A stretch of DNA of 64,000 nt from contig OX637361.1 of NCBI GenBank assembly GCA_951799405.1, forward strand, positions 5,355,156 to 5,419,155. Direction: 5' to 3'. The stretch comes from Agapetus fuscipes. Its lineage: Eukaryota; Arthropoda; Insecta; Trichoptera; Glossosomatidae. The position numbers and the translations under genes are program-made. Below, piece by piece: positions 1-12,400 of the stretch. The notes beneath the pieces were generated by a model that saw only the letters and a program-made list of their open reading frames with translations, was not told the DNA's origin and ran no database searches. Every line of letters starts with the position of its first letter. Position 1 is the first letter of the stretch.

Positions 1-325
1 TTAAGGCAGTGCCTTGTTGTGCCAGCCATCTGTCTATGTTGATTGCCATTCTCTTTCTCTTGAGCTTTGAATAGGAGAAACATATCTATGAACCGCTTGA
101 AATCCTGAAATTATGAGGTTGTTAGAAGATGACTCGTTTGTTTTCCTAAAAAATGTCCTTTAAAGATCTTTCTAAGAAAGGTGCTAAATCAAATGGTACA
201 AAATTAAATAACCATAAAAAAAACATTCTTATATAAAAAAGCGTTTTTAACTTTTTTTGGCCTGGAAATACCTTAAAAAAATTGTTACAAAATGTCTTGT
301 TAACATGTGTAATTGTTTGTTTCAG

Positions 326-444
326 GCACTCGTATCGGCCAGGCTTCGGAATGTTTCGTCTACTGGAAGGACCCAATGACCAACGACACGTGGGGACTGA
401 ATTTCACGTCCCCCATAGATGCCAAGCAGTTCCGCGAATGCTGC
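326..444 (+). CDS. sif: sif exon 1 of window: EVH1/WH1-like domain, C-terminal half
   Basis: The acceptor is TTGTTTCAG and the donor GTAAGT. The first two bases complete a glycine codon from an upstream exon, followed by 39 codons beginning TRIGQASECFVYWKD and including WGLNFTSP and AKQFREC. This is the later strand and helix part of an EVH1/WH1-type domain, as in the Still life N-terminus; such domains bind proline-rich ligands or phosphoinositides. It ends on a codon boundary. A 76-codon ORF on the other strand (146-376) is only a shadow. Confidence 0.9.
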
Positions 445-3400
445 GTAAGTCTTATACACATTCTAACAATAACAATTGCTAACAAGAAATATCACATAGT
501 AACAAGAACGTCATTTTGTAACAAGAACAATGAAAAGCTCTTGTAAATGACTTTGATTGATTGGTTTTCAATTTCAATAAAAATTATGGAAAATATAATT
601 TTGTAATTTGATAAAATATCTATTGTAAATCTTAACAAAATGATAGAAAATATTGTAGGTAATGCAGCATTTTTTATTATTTACGTAGAGTGAAATTAAA
701 AGTATTTAATTAATTTTTAGATGATGTTTTGATGAATGCACATTTTTTAATCAATAGAATATCAGAATGTGTTTAATTTATTGCACAAATATTCCAAACT
801 TTTATGTAGAAATCTACCAAAAATATTTTGGTTTCATTATGAAAGGTCTACAATACACATGTTTTTTTCTAAAATATTTACAAAAATCACAACTTACTTT
901 TGATTTCATCTTGGATATGAATTATGTATTTATTTAAAAGATTGATTTGCAATTATGTAAAAAATAATAAATGTTATTGTTATCCAAAAAAAATATATAT
1001 ATTTAGGGAAATAAAAATGTATGCAGCATGAATAATAAATATAAAAGATCTTTGCAATTTTGATATAATTTATATTAAGCATGGAGAAATGGAATATTCT
1101 TTAGAAAAATAATGATCTTGGAAAAGATGATTTTTTTTAACATAGACTCCTAACACAGCCTTTTTCTCTAAATTTAAAATTATGAAAAAGATGCATGATA
1201 GGACTTGGATGCACAATTAACCAGACCAAGTCGAAGAATCTTTTTTTGGAGCACAGTTTTGGCTGCGTTCTACTCAGTAGGTACTACATGATTTTCATTT
1301 GCAAATGATAATAAATATTTGAAAAAAATAAGCAAGTAACAGTGTAGATATTGCATAGTTTGATAGCATGTGTATTGTAGACACTTTACAAAAAAACATA
1401 TTTATATTTTGTTCAGAGTCGAGAATTGAAAAGGTTTTTTATATCTACTCTATTTCTCCTTCTATGGAAAAAATATTATAAAAATAGATTAGCTTCTCAT
1501 AAAATGTATTATTTTTTTTATACATTATTAACTTAACTGATCCAAAAATTCTCCTAATTGTCCATATCCAATCAGCGCAGGCTACTTTCAGGCAACTTTC
1601 ACTTCCCTAAAACAGGGGTGAACCATTTTTTTAAGCATAGTGGTCAGCCTCGTACCAGCTTATAAGTCAAGGAGCTATAACCAATTTGTTTTCATGGACC
1701 TGGATTCATATTATTGTTTAAAATGGACTCTCCCAGTGTGAATTAACAAACCGTAAAAAAATAGGTTTTTTAATTTGAAATGAAACATTTATTTTCTTTA
1801 ATCTATTACATTGTTGCTACGTTATACCTCGCCAAAAAGAGACTAAGCTCTTATGTGTGGTGAAGGATGTTTATAAATATTAATCTTAGGATCGCCCTGC
1901 CATTTAGGGTTAGATCATCCCTGACTCTGAATAACCCTAGCATAGTTGACACTCTGGTTTATCAGAGTGTGCACTGTAAGGAAGACAAAAAAAACAGCGA
2001 CTCACCGTCCCATTAGCACACACAGCCATTAGCACAAGAGTTCATCCCCCACCCCCACCCAAACTCACTCTCCCAGAGCACCCCCACCCCCATGCGCCTT
2101 TACAATAAATAAGTCAAAAGGGAGGATGTGAGAGTTTCTCTCTCTGGCCATAAAAAAATAGTACATTTTTTTTTAGAATTTTTTTCATAAAGAATGTTTT
2201 GAATAAACGAATAAACTATATAGAATGTGATTTTTTCTCACTGGCCATACAAAATCCTAAATTTTTTGAGAAAGATTTTGTACATTTAAATAAACGAGTA
2301 ACCTAATGAGAGCCTTCTTTTTACATTTAATTATTTTTGTGAGGAGAAAAAACTAAATGGAATCGCATTAAAAATGACCCCAAAAATACATTTTAAAATA
2401 TGACATACAAAACGGTATGAAAAATAAGGAAGAAGAACTATTGAAAGAGATGAATGAGAGAAAAATTAAAATTTTATGTGTGACTGAAACTAAAATGAAA
2501 GGTGAAGGAGAGAAAGTTATGAGTAATGGAAATTTGTTCATTTACTCAGGTGTGAAAGATGGATGTCCTAGACAGGGTGTTGGTGTGATTTTTAGTGAAT
2601 GTGTGAAGAGCTATATCAGGAATTATGAATGGATCTCCCCTAGGATTCTCCTAGTAAGGATCAAGTACGATAGAACGAATTTTCTACTGATAGCATGCTA
2701 TGCGCCAGTAGATTCAGAATGTATGGAGATTAAGAATGAATTCTGGGATATGCTTGACGATAAAATCAGAATGAAAGACAAAGAAGAAAAGGTGATTCTG
2801 CTTGGTGACATGAACGGATGGGTGGGTAGAAGAAAGGAAGAGTATGAAAGGGTAATAGGACCAAACGGAAGGGGTGTCATCAATGGCAGTGGGAGACGGC
2901 TTGTTGACGTGTGTGTGGAGCATGGTATGTTTGTATCAAATACTTGGTATAAGCATAAAGACGTGCACACATACACGTGGTATGGGCCAAATACTCGCAC
3001 AGTCATTGACTACATATGTATGGAAGAATGTATGAGAGGTGCCATAAGAGATGTCAGAGTCTACCAAGGTATATCCGTGGGCTCAGACCATCATCTCTTG
3101 TGTGCAAAAGTAATGATAGGCGAAGTAAAAGATAGGAAAAGAACGAAAGTGATTAAGATGAAAAGAGTGAAAGTGGAAAAATTAGATGATGAAAATGTCA
3201 GGAATGATTTTGAAGCTGAAATAAGCCAGATTTTGAAATCGGATGAATGCAAGGAACTTGTGAAGAATGCATGTGTAGAAAAAATGTGGAAAACATTTAA
3301 AACATGTTTGGTCGAAAGCGCAAAGAGAGTATGCGGTGAAGTTACGATTGGGCATAGAAAAGGCAATGAATGGTGGAATGATAGGGTTAAACAAGCAGTG

Positions 3401-6400
3401 AAAGAGAAGAAAGAGAGTTATTTAAAATGGATTAATGACAGAAAGAATAAAGTGTTAGAGACTGAATACAAGGCGAAAAAATGGCTAGCGAAGAATGAAG
3501 TTCAAATGAGTAAGAGAAGAATGGAAGAAAAATTGAGTGAAAGAGCACAGAATGACTTCTCTGACAATAAAAAGATGTTCTGGAGCTGGGTGAGACAAAA
3601 CAACGACAGTTGTAGGTCCACAACTCCGGGAATCAAAAATGTAAGCGGAGACATTCTGTGGAATAAAGACGATGTAAAAAAGAGATGGAAAGAATATTTT
3701 AATGAGGTTTTTGGTGAAGAAGAATGTGATTTAACTGTGAAAGGAGATTATGATGAGGGCAATGTTTTGAAAATATCGAAAGAAGAAGTAAGAAAGGTCA
3801 TAAAGGAATTAAAGAATGGGAAAGCTGCAAGTGTGGATGGTGTGAGACCTGAGATGATGAAAGCGGGAGGAGAATGTGTAATTGAATGGATGAAAGAGCT
3901 TTGCGAATTGTGTGTTAGTGTCAAGGAGGTTCCATCGGACTGGAGAGAGGCGGTCATTGTGCCAATCTACAAAGGTAAAGGTGACAAAAAAGACTGCCGT
4001 AACTTCAGACCGATTAGCCTTCTTAGTGTGCCAGGTAAAGTGCTATGCAAGATTCTTATCCATAGGGTAAGATTATCCACCCAGGAGAGGGTCTCAGATA
4101 TACAATATGGCTTTATGCCGGAAAGAGGTTGCGTAGACCAGATATTCGCGCTTCGACAGATCGTCGAAAAACAGCTAGCCGTAAATAAAAAGGTCTACGC
4201 GGCTTTCGTAGATCTTGAGAAAGCCTTCGACTCGGTGGATAGAAGTATGATGTGGCGTGTGCTTGAGAGGTATGGTGTGAATAAAGCACTTCTGAACGCG
4301 ATACGCGCCATCTATCTAAATAGCAGGGCGTGTGTCAGGGTGGATGGAGAATACAGCGAGTATTTTAATGTGTACAAGGGTGTGAGACAGGGTTGCATAA
4401 TGAGCCCGTGGTTATTCAATATAATTATGGATCATTGTGTTAAACAAGCGAATCTGGAAGGGCATGGCATACAGATTGGAGAGAGAAAAGTCGGAGTTCT
4501 GCTTTATGCTGATGATGCAGTACTAATTGCTGATTCAGCAGCAGAGCTTCAGGCAATGCTCTCTAGTCTGAACCATGCTCTGTGTGTGAACAAGTTGAAA
4601 ATTAATGCAAGTAAGACGAAAGTACTGATTTTTGACAGAACGGATGAAAATGAAGAATGCACGTTTTTGTTGAATGGTACGAAAGTTGAAATTGTGGATG
4701 AATTTAGATACTTGGGAAGTATGTTTGAGAAGAATGGAAAGATGACAAGAGAACTTGAGAATAGGGTGTGCAAGGGAAAACAAGTGGTCGGTGCAATAGG
4801 AAGAATAGCAAAGAACAAGCGATTGACGATGGATCTGAGAATGGCGGTACACAATGGCATATTGTTACCGACTTTGTTGTATGGAAGTGAAGCATGGACA
4901 GTGAACGATAGCGAAATGAGTAAAGTATGTACGGTGGAAATGAAGCATTTGAGAAGCATGACAGGAAAAACTCTGAGGGATAGAGTTAGGAATGAATGGG
5001 TAAAAAAAGAATGTAATTTGAAAGAGGATGTGAAAGTTAAGGTACAAAAGAATGTGATGAGATGGTTTGGACATGTGGAAAGAATGAATGATGATAGACT
5101 GACAAAGTATGTATACAAAGAAAGTGTGAAAGGAAAAAGAGGGAAGGGACGACCGAGAAAAGTATGGAGTGATCAGATTGAGGAGATTGTGAAAGAATGG
5201 GATATACAAAGTGAGCGTAAAAGAAGAAAATGCATGAAAAAGGTGATGGATATGAATGAATTGAAGGAGGTATGTAAGGATAGGAAAAAATGGAGGCAAC
5301 TCTGCAGAGGCTCTGGCCACCCCTAGCGGAATGGCGACAGAGTTACAGTTACAGTTACAGTTACAGAAACTGTTTTCGCATAATTCCTTTAAGTTTTGCT
5401 TTCCACATAAATAACCTAATTTTAAAATAAGTTTTTTTTCCGGTAAGTCGTTTATTTATACAAAAAACTTTGTCAAAAAAATATGTAGAATTTTTAATGG
5501 CCCTTCTAATCTAATCTTAATTGCAAAGTTAAAAAAAAAAAAAAAAAAATATTAATTGCAAAGATTTGTAACATTGAGGATTCAAATAATATGCATTCTC
5601 ACAAGCAGACACGTATAAGTTCGCGCTTGCACATGCCGCATGTGAACCTGTAACTCTGTCGCCATTCCGCTAGTCGTGGCCAGAGCCTCTGTAGAGCTGC
5701 CTCGGTTTTTTCGTTTCTTTACATACCTCTTTCAATTCATTCACATCCATCCCCATTTACATGTATTTCCTTATTTTACGCTCACTTATATCCCATTCTT
5801 TCTACATCTCCTCAATCTGATCACTCCATACTTTTTTTGATCGTCTTTTACCTTTTTGTCATTTAATATTTGCTCAGTACATACATTGTCAGTCTATCAT
5901 TCATTATTTACAAATGCCAAAACCATTTCACCAAATTCTTTTGTACCTTAACTTTCACATCCTCTTTCAACTTGCAGTCTTTCTTTAGCAATTCATTTCT
6001 ACAAAATAAGAACCCAAATCTAAAATGAACATACACCTGCAACACTTGCCGACCTTCCCTGAAACAGGGGTGACTATAAAGGACTTATAAGTTAAGAGAC
6101 TTTTGACGTATTGATTGTAAAGGCCCCCCTGCCCCCTGCCTATTGTTTGTGTGTGTAAAGACATTGGTGTTGCATTCAAAAACGTCAGCGTGACGAATTG
6201 CAGTCGCCGCAGTTCAAGTTCGCCCGCAAGGCCTCGTCCAGCTACAGCCTCAAGGACGCGCCCAACGGCAAGCAGAAGCCCAAGGCCAAGAGGAAGCCCG
6301 TGTCCACGCCGGCCAGCCCCAACAGAGCAAGGTAACACTCAACAACTTCTACTTCTACTTTTACTTCACTTTTGTGGTTGTGGTGTGGAATGCGGTTGAA

Positions 6401-9400
6401 GACTACATGGGTAAACAAGGAATGTCAGCAAAAATAAGAAACTAATGTACTAATTCCATCTAGCGCCATCCAAAAAAAATAAAAAATTAGTCTAATTTAT
6501 TTGATGAGCGCTGTTTTTGCGTGTATCACACCTCAAGAGCCCTTTGCGAGCTTGGTCGTCGCTGTAGAAAGCGCCAATTCTCAAGCAAGACCCAGTTGTT
6601 GTAAGGTTGGATGGACTTTTCAGTGACCGGTCTTTGGTAAAGGTTTATAAAAATTTTAACTCAGCGAAGAGCACATTCGAAATTTAAATGGTGTATTTTT
6701 TGTGTTCCGCCGGGATCCGAATCCACAACCTTCCATTAACGAGTCCGAAGTGTTACCACCTGGACTACGGACCGGTCAAACGGCATCTGTGTGTATCTAA
6801 AGCTCTGCAAAATTTGTACAGTCGCTATCACAGTTTATGGCGATATTTTCGATTCTTTGTGACAGGCAAATAACCATGAGAAATACAGACGTTCAAATTT
6901 ATATTATTGATTTACTAAAAATGTTCTTCCATTGAGATTCCTTGTTTTTTCCCTGTAGTCTACAGTTTACCAACCAACTTTTGCCTGGACAGAAACAGGC
7001 ATACACATCGTCTATTAATAATAATTATATTTTTATTGCATAAATTGTTGTTTAAATGAATAGTTGTCAAACAATATCTCACTGACATTCTTTTAGGCTA
7101 CTTAGGGTCAGAGCTATCTTCAAACGGACATAATATGATAGAATAAGTTCACAAAAAGTTTCTCAGGTATATCCTCATGAGGCTACGTGGAAGTTATCCA
7201 CTATTCATGCATCATGAGGAGCTTCTTCGGGAGACTGGATTCAGAAGCTTGGAAACAAGGCGCAACAGGTCCCTTATGGTGCTCTCTTATTAGGTCATCG
7301 ACGGTTTAATTGACAATCCCACCCTGTTGGAGGGTTACAGGTTGTATGTGACTGACGATGACACCCGAGGGCGAGGACATGATTTATTTCATGTACCAAA
7401 AAGCCGTACTGATGTCGTGGCGCAACACCCTGTGACTCGGAGTATAAAAAATTCTTAAATAAGTCTAATAAAAACATCTTTTAGTGTAATTTATTAAGAT
7501 TTACAAAATTAGAAATAGAGTTCCTCCCAGCATGTTGATAGCTGTGAGGGTGCACTGTAATTAGGGTAACTTGTTGTGCATAATAAAAATAATAATAAAA
7601 TGACACCACTTGAACACTGATCGCTCTTAAAACGACAATTCGATTACCACTCCCTTGTCCGCTTGACCCTAGCATCGACATTCTTCATCCACAGACTCTT
7701 ATAAGTAGGTACCTAATATATGTTTATTTCTAGAGAGGCACTAACACAGACAATCCACAAAACACAACTTCATATTCTTAACAATATCCATGCCAATTTT
7801 CTCGTAAAAGGATGAGACAATTTTTAAAGTGCACAATATTTTATGCCAAATTGATACAAAATATTTTTTTGGTGTTGTCAGAAGGCAAATTAATTAATTT
7901 CTCTTGTGTCTCACACGATCTTAATAAATCATACAAAACACGGGCGGAGCAGCGTATACGGGTTGGCGCACCTGTGTTTCGGGTCTGGACATAAAATATT
8001 CATCACCAACAACGCAGAAGAAAGATCAATGAATATTTAAGCCGGAACGCTGTTTGTGTTCACTTTAAAAAAGATATCTCCGATAGCGACACCGTGCCTC
8101 GCAGGACAACAAAATGTAGAAAAAATGTTTTTTCCATTAGACTGCGAGAGTACGCGTGTATAATGTATGCCACGGCGCCCCAAGTTTACAATTATCCGTT
8201 ACTAAAAGTATACGGAAACTAAAACGTTTACTAGAGGTGTTGTCTTAGTTTACATGCTATGTGGTAAAATGCTTTGGTTGAGTTTAGATGAGTGGTTTTG
8301 TACTTGGAAAACTGATGGCATTATGCGTAGCGCTGCATATTAAAGGGACGTTTTACATCGCGGCTTCGAGATCTAAATTTTGCTACAAATATTAGCTTTT
8401 GTTTTTTTCTCTAATACATCCTTCTTCTCCTTATAATTTAAGATACTATAATAATAATAATAATATTAGGGTGATTTATTTGGTGAGTGCTGTTTTTGTG
8501 TGTATCACACCTCAAAAGCCCTCTGCGAGCTTGGTCGTCGCTGTAGAAAGAGACAATTCTCAAGCAAGACCCAGTTGTTGTAAGGTTGGATGGACCTTTC
8601 AGTGACCGGTCTTTGGTAAAGGCTTATGAATTTTTCAAACTAGAGTACATTTGGAAATATAAATCGTATATTTTTCGTGCTCCGCCGGGATTCGAATCCA
8701 CACCCTTCCATTTACGAGTCCGAAGTGTTGCCACTGAACTACGGACCGGTCCAAGATTGTAAGAGTTAGAGACATAAGGTTAAGGTTTTCTTTTTAAAAG
8801 TTTTAAAAATTCGTAGTGCGGCCCTTTTAGCGTAGATTGAAAGTGCTAATTAAATAAATATTTACAAATATAGTAAAATCATAATTTGTATATAGTTAGA
8901 AGTACCTTATTAAATTCTACTCGTCCCGTAACCAAATACAAATTAATTTTAATTTTTAAGAAAAAAAATTTAAAGGTTTCAAGGTGAATACCTCATCAAT
9001 TAATGATAATGTATAAATATTTGAAGAATCCATTTTTATTGTGAGTACCTACCCAACATTTTTTTTTGTGACAGCAAAGTTCTCAAAAAAAGTGTGATTT
9101 ATTTTCTTGTAAAAATACTCCAATAATACAATGTTTTATTCTTTTGTATTGTAGGGAGCCACAATGCACCTGTATGACCGCCGAGCAATACAACCGGCTT
9201 CGATCACAAGACCCGAGATATCGTAAGTTGTTCTTATTAATCCATCAATAAAGTAGTATTTTATAAAGTTAAAAATAGAGCTAAAACTTTTTTCTTATAA
9301 AATTTAACACTCTCCCCCACTCTTACCTTTGCTCTCCAGCTACGTATGTTTGCCTTGGCTGAATCTTCGATGACTCCGCCTATCCATCGAATTTTTGGTC

Positions 9401-12400
9401 TGCCTAGTATCCTTTAATCTTGTAGATCTGAATTTTTTCTCATCAAAGTATGTAGTATGCAGATATCTGTACTGCGACTGAGTTCATCCTCAGTCGCCGT
9501 ACAGATAGGATGTTCTCCTGAAGACGTCGGCTACGTCGCTGACGAAACGTAGAGAATAATGTAAGTTCTCACCGAACGGTTCGTTAAATATCCGAAAATT
9601 AATATAATTGTCAACACATACTTATTCCAATTCACCAGTACTTTTCTTATCGAAGTGTTTGTTTGCTGACATGGAATGTTGACCTTCAGGTTCTTCCACG
9701 CTTCCTCGCGCCACTACGCGCGCCACGGAGACTGAAGGTCGCAGCGCCGGAGGACTTGGAGACAAGGTAGCTGCAGCAACTTCCAGCACCTCCCTGTATG
9801 ACAACGTCAGCGGGGCGGCTCCACCTGCGCCTGCTGCGTCACATCCTCCACCACCCAAAGGTATGTCCCAAATTTGGACTATTCTTGATCAATTGACCAG
9901 GAAAAGGACAAGGGTATGGCTTGGCTTTTTCTCCTTTTCAAAAAGTAACAGATGGTTGTCAGACTAACATTGTTTATAAAAACATTTACTTTACACTCTG
10001 AAGGATACAGTTACATACATAAAAGGAAAAGAGACACAATCTAAGAAATAAAAAAGTTCTGCGTCATCCGCTGTCTTGCCAACGTCAGATTAGTATTAAA
10101 GAGGTCAAAATCGAAATGATCTGAGTTATGATTGAAACTTTCCCTTGCACGCCACATAAATGCATTTTGTCCATAGTAAGTTCCTTGACTTATAGGTTGG
10201 TATGCGGCTGACCACCCATGCTGTAAAAAACAATTCACTTTGCCAATTTCACCCCTGTTACAGGGAAGGACGGCGAGAGTTGCAGGGTATATGTCCATTT
10301 GAGATTTGGTTTTTATGATGTAGGTTCACATGAGGCATGTGCAAGCGCGAACTTGTACGTGTCTGGTTGTGGGAATGCATGTAATGTGAATCTCCAATGT
10401 AACACTTTGCAACTTAGATTAGATTAGATTAGATAAGTGTGAGAAAAAGGTAAGTTAATTGGACAGGGATTTGTTAGTGGTTTGACACGTACATCAATAT
10501 TTATCTGGGAGAGAAGATCTGGACAGTAGATGGTGATGTTTAAAAGGCAAGGCTTTGCAACTTATAGAATAGATTATAGATATAACGCTCCCCCGGTTCT
10601 TGTTTACCGTATAAGCCAATCTTGTCAAATATGACTTTTTCATGCAGTTGTCTTATGAATCAAATTCTACACAATCTGAGCTAAGAAAACCCGTAAAACT
10701 CGATAATGTGAGAGTTCTTTTAAATATTTTTTAAATAAATTTATTGTTTTCATAAGACACATTGGTCCAGTACACATGCAAACATTGCTCATGTAAAAAA
10801 ATTTCAATGGCGTATACGATAAACAAGAACTAAGGCAGCGATAAGTCGAGGAGCATTCATGAATTTAGGGTGCTGTTTTATTTCCACAGAATAGTTATGG
10901 GTATCGATTACACATTTTTTCTTAACCGATATACTTTCTTAAAAAAACATTCAGGCACTAGATTAAAAATAAACAATCAATTAGACCGTTAAATAGGACG
11001 TAACATTAAATGGATTGTGTGTTAGCGTTAGCAGGGATCTGTGTGTTGATACATCTGTCTCATTGCGGCTTGACACGGCATTCTCGGGAAGAGCTAAACA
11101 GTGTAGGGTCAGGTCCCCGGAGAGCGGGCCAGTCATTCAATTACATTAAAATATCAAATAAATAACCAACCCTTAGAAGCTCACTCCCCAACCGCAATTA
11201 TATAAATAATAATAATAATTTTAATTCACCAATTTTCTGTTATTTCTGAAAAAAAAGAGCTCTGCACCTAGGATAAAACATCGTGTAAACTCACCTATTA
11301 TCTATAATCTAAGTTGCAATGATATGCTAACATTTAATATTCATATTAAGTTCATGCCAACAAACAGACACGTATAAGTCCACACTTACAAATGCTAAAT
11401 GTGTACTTACAAATTAAAATCTAAGCCTCCAATGAACATAAACCCTGCAACTTTTGCCGACCTTCCCTGAAACAGGTGCTCGGATAATTTTTTTTTTACA
11501 TTATGGGTAGTCTGCCACATACCAGCCTATAAGTTAAGGAAAACAAATAATAAATAACATTCAGGTAACTATACAATAAAATCTATAAAAAAAAACAATA
11601 CAAAAAAAAGTCAATAGGTAGATCTACAAAAAGCAAAACATAAAATGATGAATAAATATGCCAACAACATTACAAATCTGCATTGTAATGCAGATTTGTA
11701 ATGTTGTTGGCATATCGGCTTATCTCAGTAGATAAGCCGCAATTTTTTCCTATCCTATCGACTTTTATTATTGAAAACTTTTGAAGTATGATAGACTAAT
11801 AGGTACCCATAAAAAATGATTTAAGGATTGTAAGATTTTTGTTGCAACTGGTATGGATAAAGTACCATAATGTTAACTGTTGTAATTTTTCTTAATTGCA
11901 ATACTTACAGTGTGTTTATATGAAGCCACAGTGAACAGCTTTCGTCTCTTCAGGTTCCTAGTACTGAGAGATATATTCGTAGCTCGGAGGCATTCCACGA
12001 ATAATGCTCAGCTTCTTGTTTCTTGCTAGTTAATTATCAGTAGGTGACAGTGTAAGGAGGCGTTAGATGTACCACGCCTCCTCCTCGACACCCGCTTACT
12101 ACCACCCGAGCTCCAACACGCCCCCTTCTTGCCCCCCACTTTTAATCACCCTCTTTCTACCGTCCACTTTCCAATTCATTTGCCTTTCCCCACTTTTCAC
12201 CACTCATTTATCCACACTCTTTGTTTTATTTATATGTTCTATCTACGCCCTTTTTTACCACACACTTTTAATCACTTTCTATAATTCACCCACATCACAT
12301 AACCCACTTTAAACCTCCCTTTTTCACATACCCACTTTCAACCTAACTTTTTGACAAACCCACTTTCCATTATCCACTTTCTGGCACTTTTTTCTCTTAC

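Noticed and set aside
146..376. 76-codon minus-strand ORF overlapping sif exon 1
   Set aside because: Only partly overlaps conserved sequence; the conserved EVH1-like frame is on the other strand.
4535..5320. Minus-strand ORFs of 105-189 codons
   Set aside because: They are antisense shadows of the RTE reverse transcriptase; composition is the mirror of the real frame.
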